From assembly GCA_002844335.1 (NCBI GenBank), contig CP019154.1:1860001-1924000 (forward strand): DNA of 64,000 nucleotides. Reading direction: 5' to 3'. Every line of letters starts with the position of its first letter. Position 1 is the stretch's first letter. The notes under the pieces were generated by a model that made no database searches, was not told the DNA's origin, and saw only the letters and a program-made list of their open reading frames with translations. The translations under genes and the position numbers were made by a program. This DNA is from Haloarcula taiwanensis (lineage in GTDB: Archaea > Halobacteriota > Halobacteria > Halobacteriales > Haloarculaceae). Below, one piece after another: positions 62,891 through 64,000 of this stretch.

Positions 62891-63408
62891 ACTCAAATAC
62901 ATACCAACTATTGCACATAAATGTACTGTTTCAATATAAATTAATGAAGATTTATCACGGACATCCAAGCATGACTATCACACATACAGTCTCAACCCAC
63001 CACAAATCCCACGCTACACGACTGGCGCTCCTGCTTTGCATTACAATATGTACAGCAACTATTCGGTAATCAGCCAAGACAATATGCTATTGTCTGTGCC
63101 ATTTTCACTCATGATAGCGTAAGTGGTGGACAATAACAATTTCACAAACAACACAGACTCTGGTTTGCTCAGTACCTGCATCCGAGGGGACTAGACGCTA
63201 CCTGCGAAGCCAGGACTGCAAACGCAACTTCTAATTGGAGAAAGACGTGTAATTACTGGTCTGCCCTTGTGGGTGACCGTACGTGTTCTTTACTGTTACG
63301 AACAGCGTTGTAAATTCGCTTATCTGGGCCGGTATCAAATCTGCCTGGCTGCACAGTTGACCCGTTGAGAGTCATGGTAACTCCTCAACCACAGTAGCAC
63401 AATAAGGA
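62891..63408. other. 518-base AT-rich spacer
   Basis: This stretch is clearly lower in GC than its surroundings and holds no gene I can support. The end near 62891-62945 probably contains the promoter of the pilin-headed gene (a CATTTATG element and a TTTATATTG element). A perfect 7-base inverted repeat (AGACAAT-N5-ATTGTCT) lies at 63077-63095. Confidence 0.5.
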
Positions 63409-63480
63409 TGGACTCGCCGGGATTTGAACCCGGGGCCTCTCCCATGCCAAGGGAGTGATCTACCCCTGATCTACGAGCCC
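63409..63480 (-). tRNA. tRNA-Ala (anticodon GGC)
   Basis: A complete 72-base cloverleaf: acceptor GGGCTCG/CGAGTCC with the G3-U70 wobble that marks alanine tRNA, D-loop TAGATCAGGGGTAGATC, anticodon stem CTCCC/GGGAG with loop TTGGCAT, T-loop GTTCAAAT. Anticodon GGC reads GCC (Ala). CCA is not encoded. Confidence 0.93.
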
Positions 63481-63690
63481 TTGTGTGCATTATCTGCTTC
63501 CCGATGGGATTGCTTAAACCCATCGAAGCACCGGGACATAGGGAACCGGCCTCATGGTCGCAAACAGATCAGTATTGCATCGACTTCCAGGGGTGCGTGG
63601 AGATCTGGTAATTGGAGTTACAGTACGGCCACAATGGTTATAACGCCTGATACCATCCCTACAGTAATCTCAGTTCAGTGAATCAGGCTT

Positions 63691-64000
63691 ATGAACCGTA
63701 GGAAAAATGAGACGCAGTCTACCAACCGTCGTGTCGCCCGGGCACTCTGGATCGGAAGGCCCCAGCGCGGGCAGACGACACTGGACTTCGCAATCGGTAT
63801 GAGCTTGTTTTTGAGCGTCCTGATATTCATTTTCCTGTTCATTCCGGGACTTTTGTCGCCGTTTTCGGCAGGGGTTCAGGAGGAGACGGTCACGACTGAC
63901 AGAGTTGCCGACGGCCTCACAATGGGGATGCTTGGTTCGCCACAGCAGCCGTACGTTCTGGACGAACACTGTACGCGAGAGTTCTTCGCTGGAAACGCAC
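63691..64000 (+). CDS. pilin-like protein (DUF7287-like), 3' end cut
   Basis: An open frame from ATG 63691 to the window edge. After a basic leader it has Arg-Gly-Gln-Thr-Thr-Leu-Asp-Phe-Ala-Ile-Gly-Met-Ser-Leu-Phe-Leu and a hydrophobic helix, the class III signal-like start of haloarchaeal pilin-like proteins such as DUF7287 (recalled). It is likely the first gene of a pilin-related cluster. The C-terminal part lies outside the window. Confidence 0.7.
   Translation, partial: MNRRKNETQSTNRRVARALWIGRPQRGQTTLDFAIGMSLFLSVLIFIFLFIPGLLSPFSAGVQEETVTTDRVADGLTMGMLGSPQQPYVLDEHCTREFFAGNA

Overview
The window is high-GC haloarchaeal chromosome. Predicted proteins are strongly acidic, ribosomal genes are in the archaeal L11 / L1-L10-L12 arrangement, and archaeal-only genes occur (rpoL, diphthine synthase, Trm5, Drg, archaeosortase A, two PGF-CTERM S-layer glycoproteins). 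Tat-type lipoprotein signals, blue copper halocyanin and TTTTAA-type TATA boxes close to start codons fit the same picture. Two tandem S-layer glycoprotein genes point to a Haloarcula-like organism; that genus call is an inference.

Layout. 0-5 kb: tail of a NUDIX protein, a PHP phosphoesterase / asparagine-synthase-like pair, a radical SAM/SPASM enzyme coupled to a small PaaB-like partner, and a Tat lipoprotein. 5.3-16.2 kb: a cytochrome c maturation island with CcdA, CcmA, CcmB, CcmF, a thioredoxin-like protein, a di-heme peroxidase, CcmC, a 42-residue CcmD, a membrane-anchored sulfite-oxidase-family enzyme, CcmE and a halocyanin. 16.3-22.7 kb: an anaerobic-respiration-like accessory block with a two-domain multicopper oxidase, a winged-helix regulator, small membrane proteins, a polytopic NnrS/heme-copper-oxidase-like protein, two DUF2249 proteins, an orphan GluTR-dimerisation-like protein and a cupin. 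Several of these are linked by a shared CGAA-N4-TTCG inverted repeat.

23-36 kb: purL, a FIST-domain protein plus histidine kinase operon, hisF, a zinc-ribbon membrane protein, rpoL, a membrane zinc finger with a polytopic partner, cytochrome oxidase subunit III, lipoproteins, a zinc alcohol dehydrogenase and tRNA-Thr(CGU). 36-45.5 kb: a complete Liv-type branched-chain amino acid ABC operon ending in a UspA gene, an SLC13 transporter, a small HTH protein, trm5 and dph5.

45.5-53 kb: archaeosortase A lies just downstream of two tandem S-layer glycoprotein genes carrying its PGF-CTERM recognition signal. The two copies share leaders and 3' flanks and have a mosaic pattern of identical and divergent blocks. 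53-59 kb: a double VOC protein, a TIGR04206-like membrane protein, Drg, a VNG_1110C-like protein and the L11, L1, L10, L12 genes. 59-64 kb: a giant pilin-headed CARDB protein, an AT-rich spacer, tRNA-Ala(GGC) and the start of a second pilin-like protein cut by the window edge.

Points worth most attention: the CcmE with His-x3-His in place of the usual heme-binding motif, in a Ccm set with no CcmH; the FIST/histidine-kinase pair that resembles NO-sensing NosP systems, in a genome region carrying denitrification-like genes; the CGAA-N4-TTCG regulon; and the archaeosortase/S-layer locus with apparent gene conversion.
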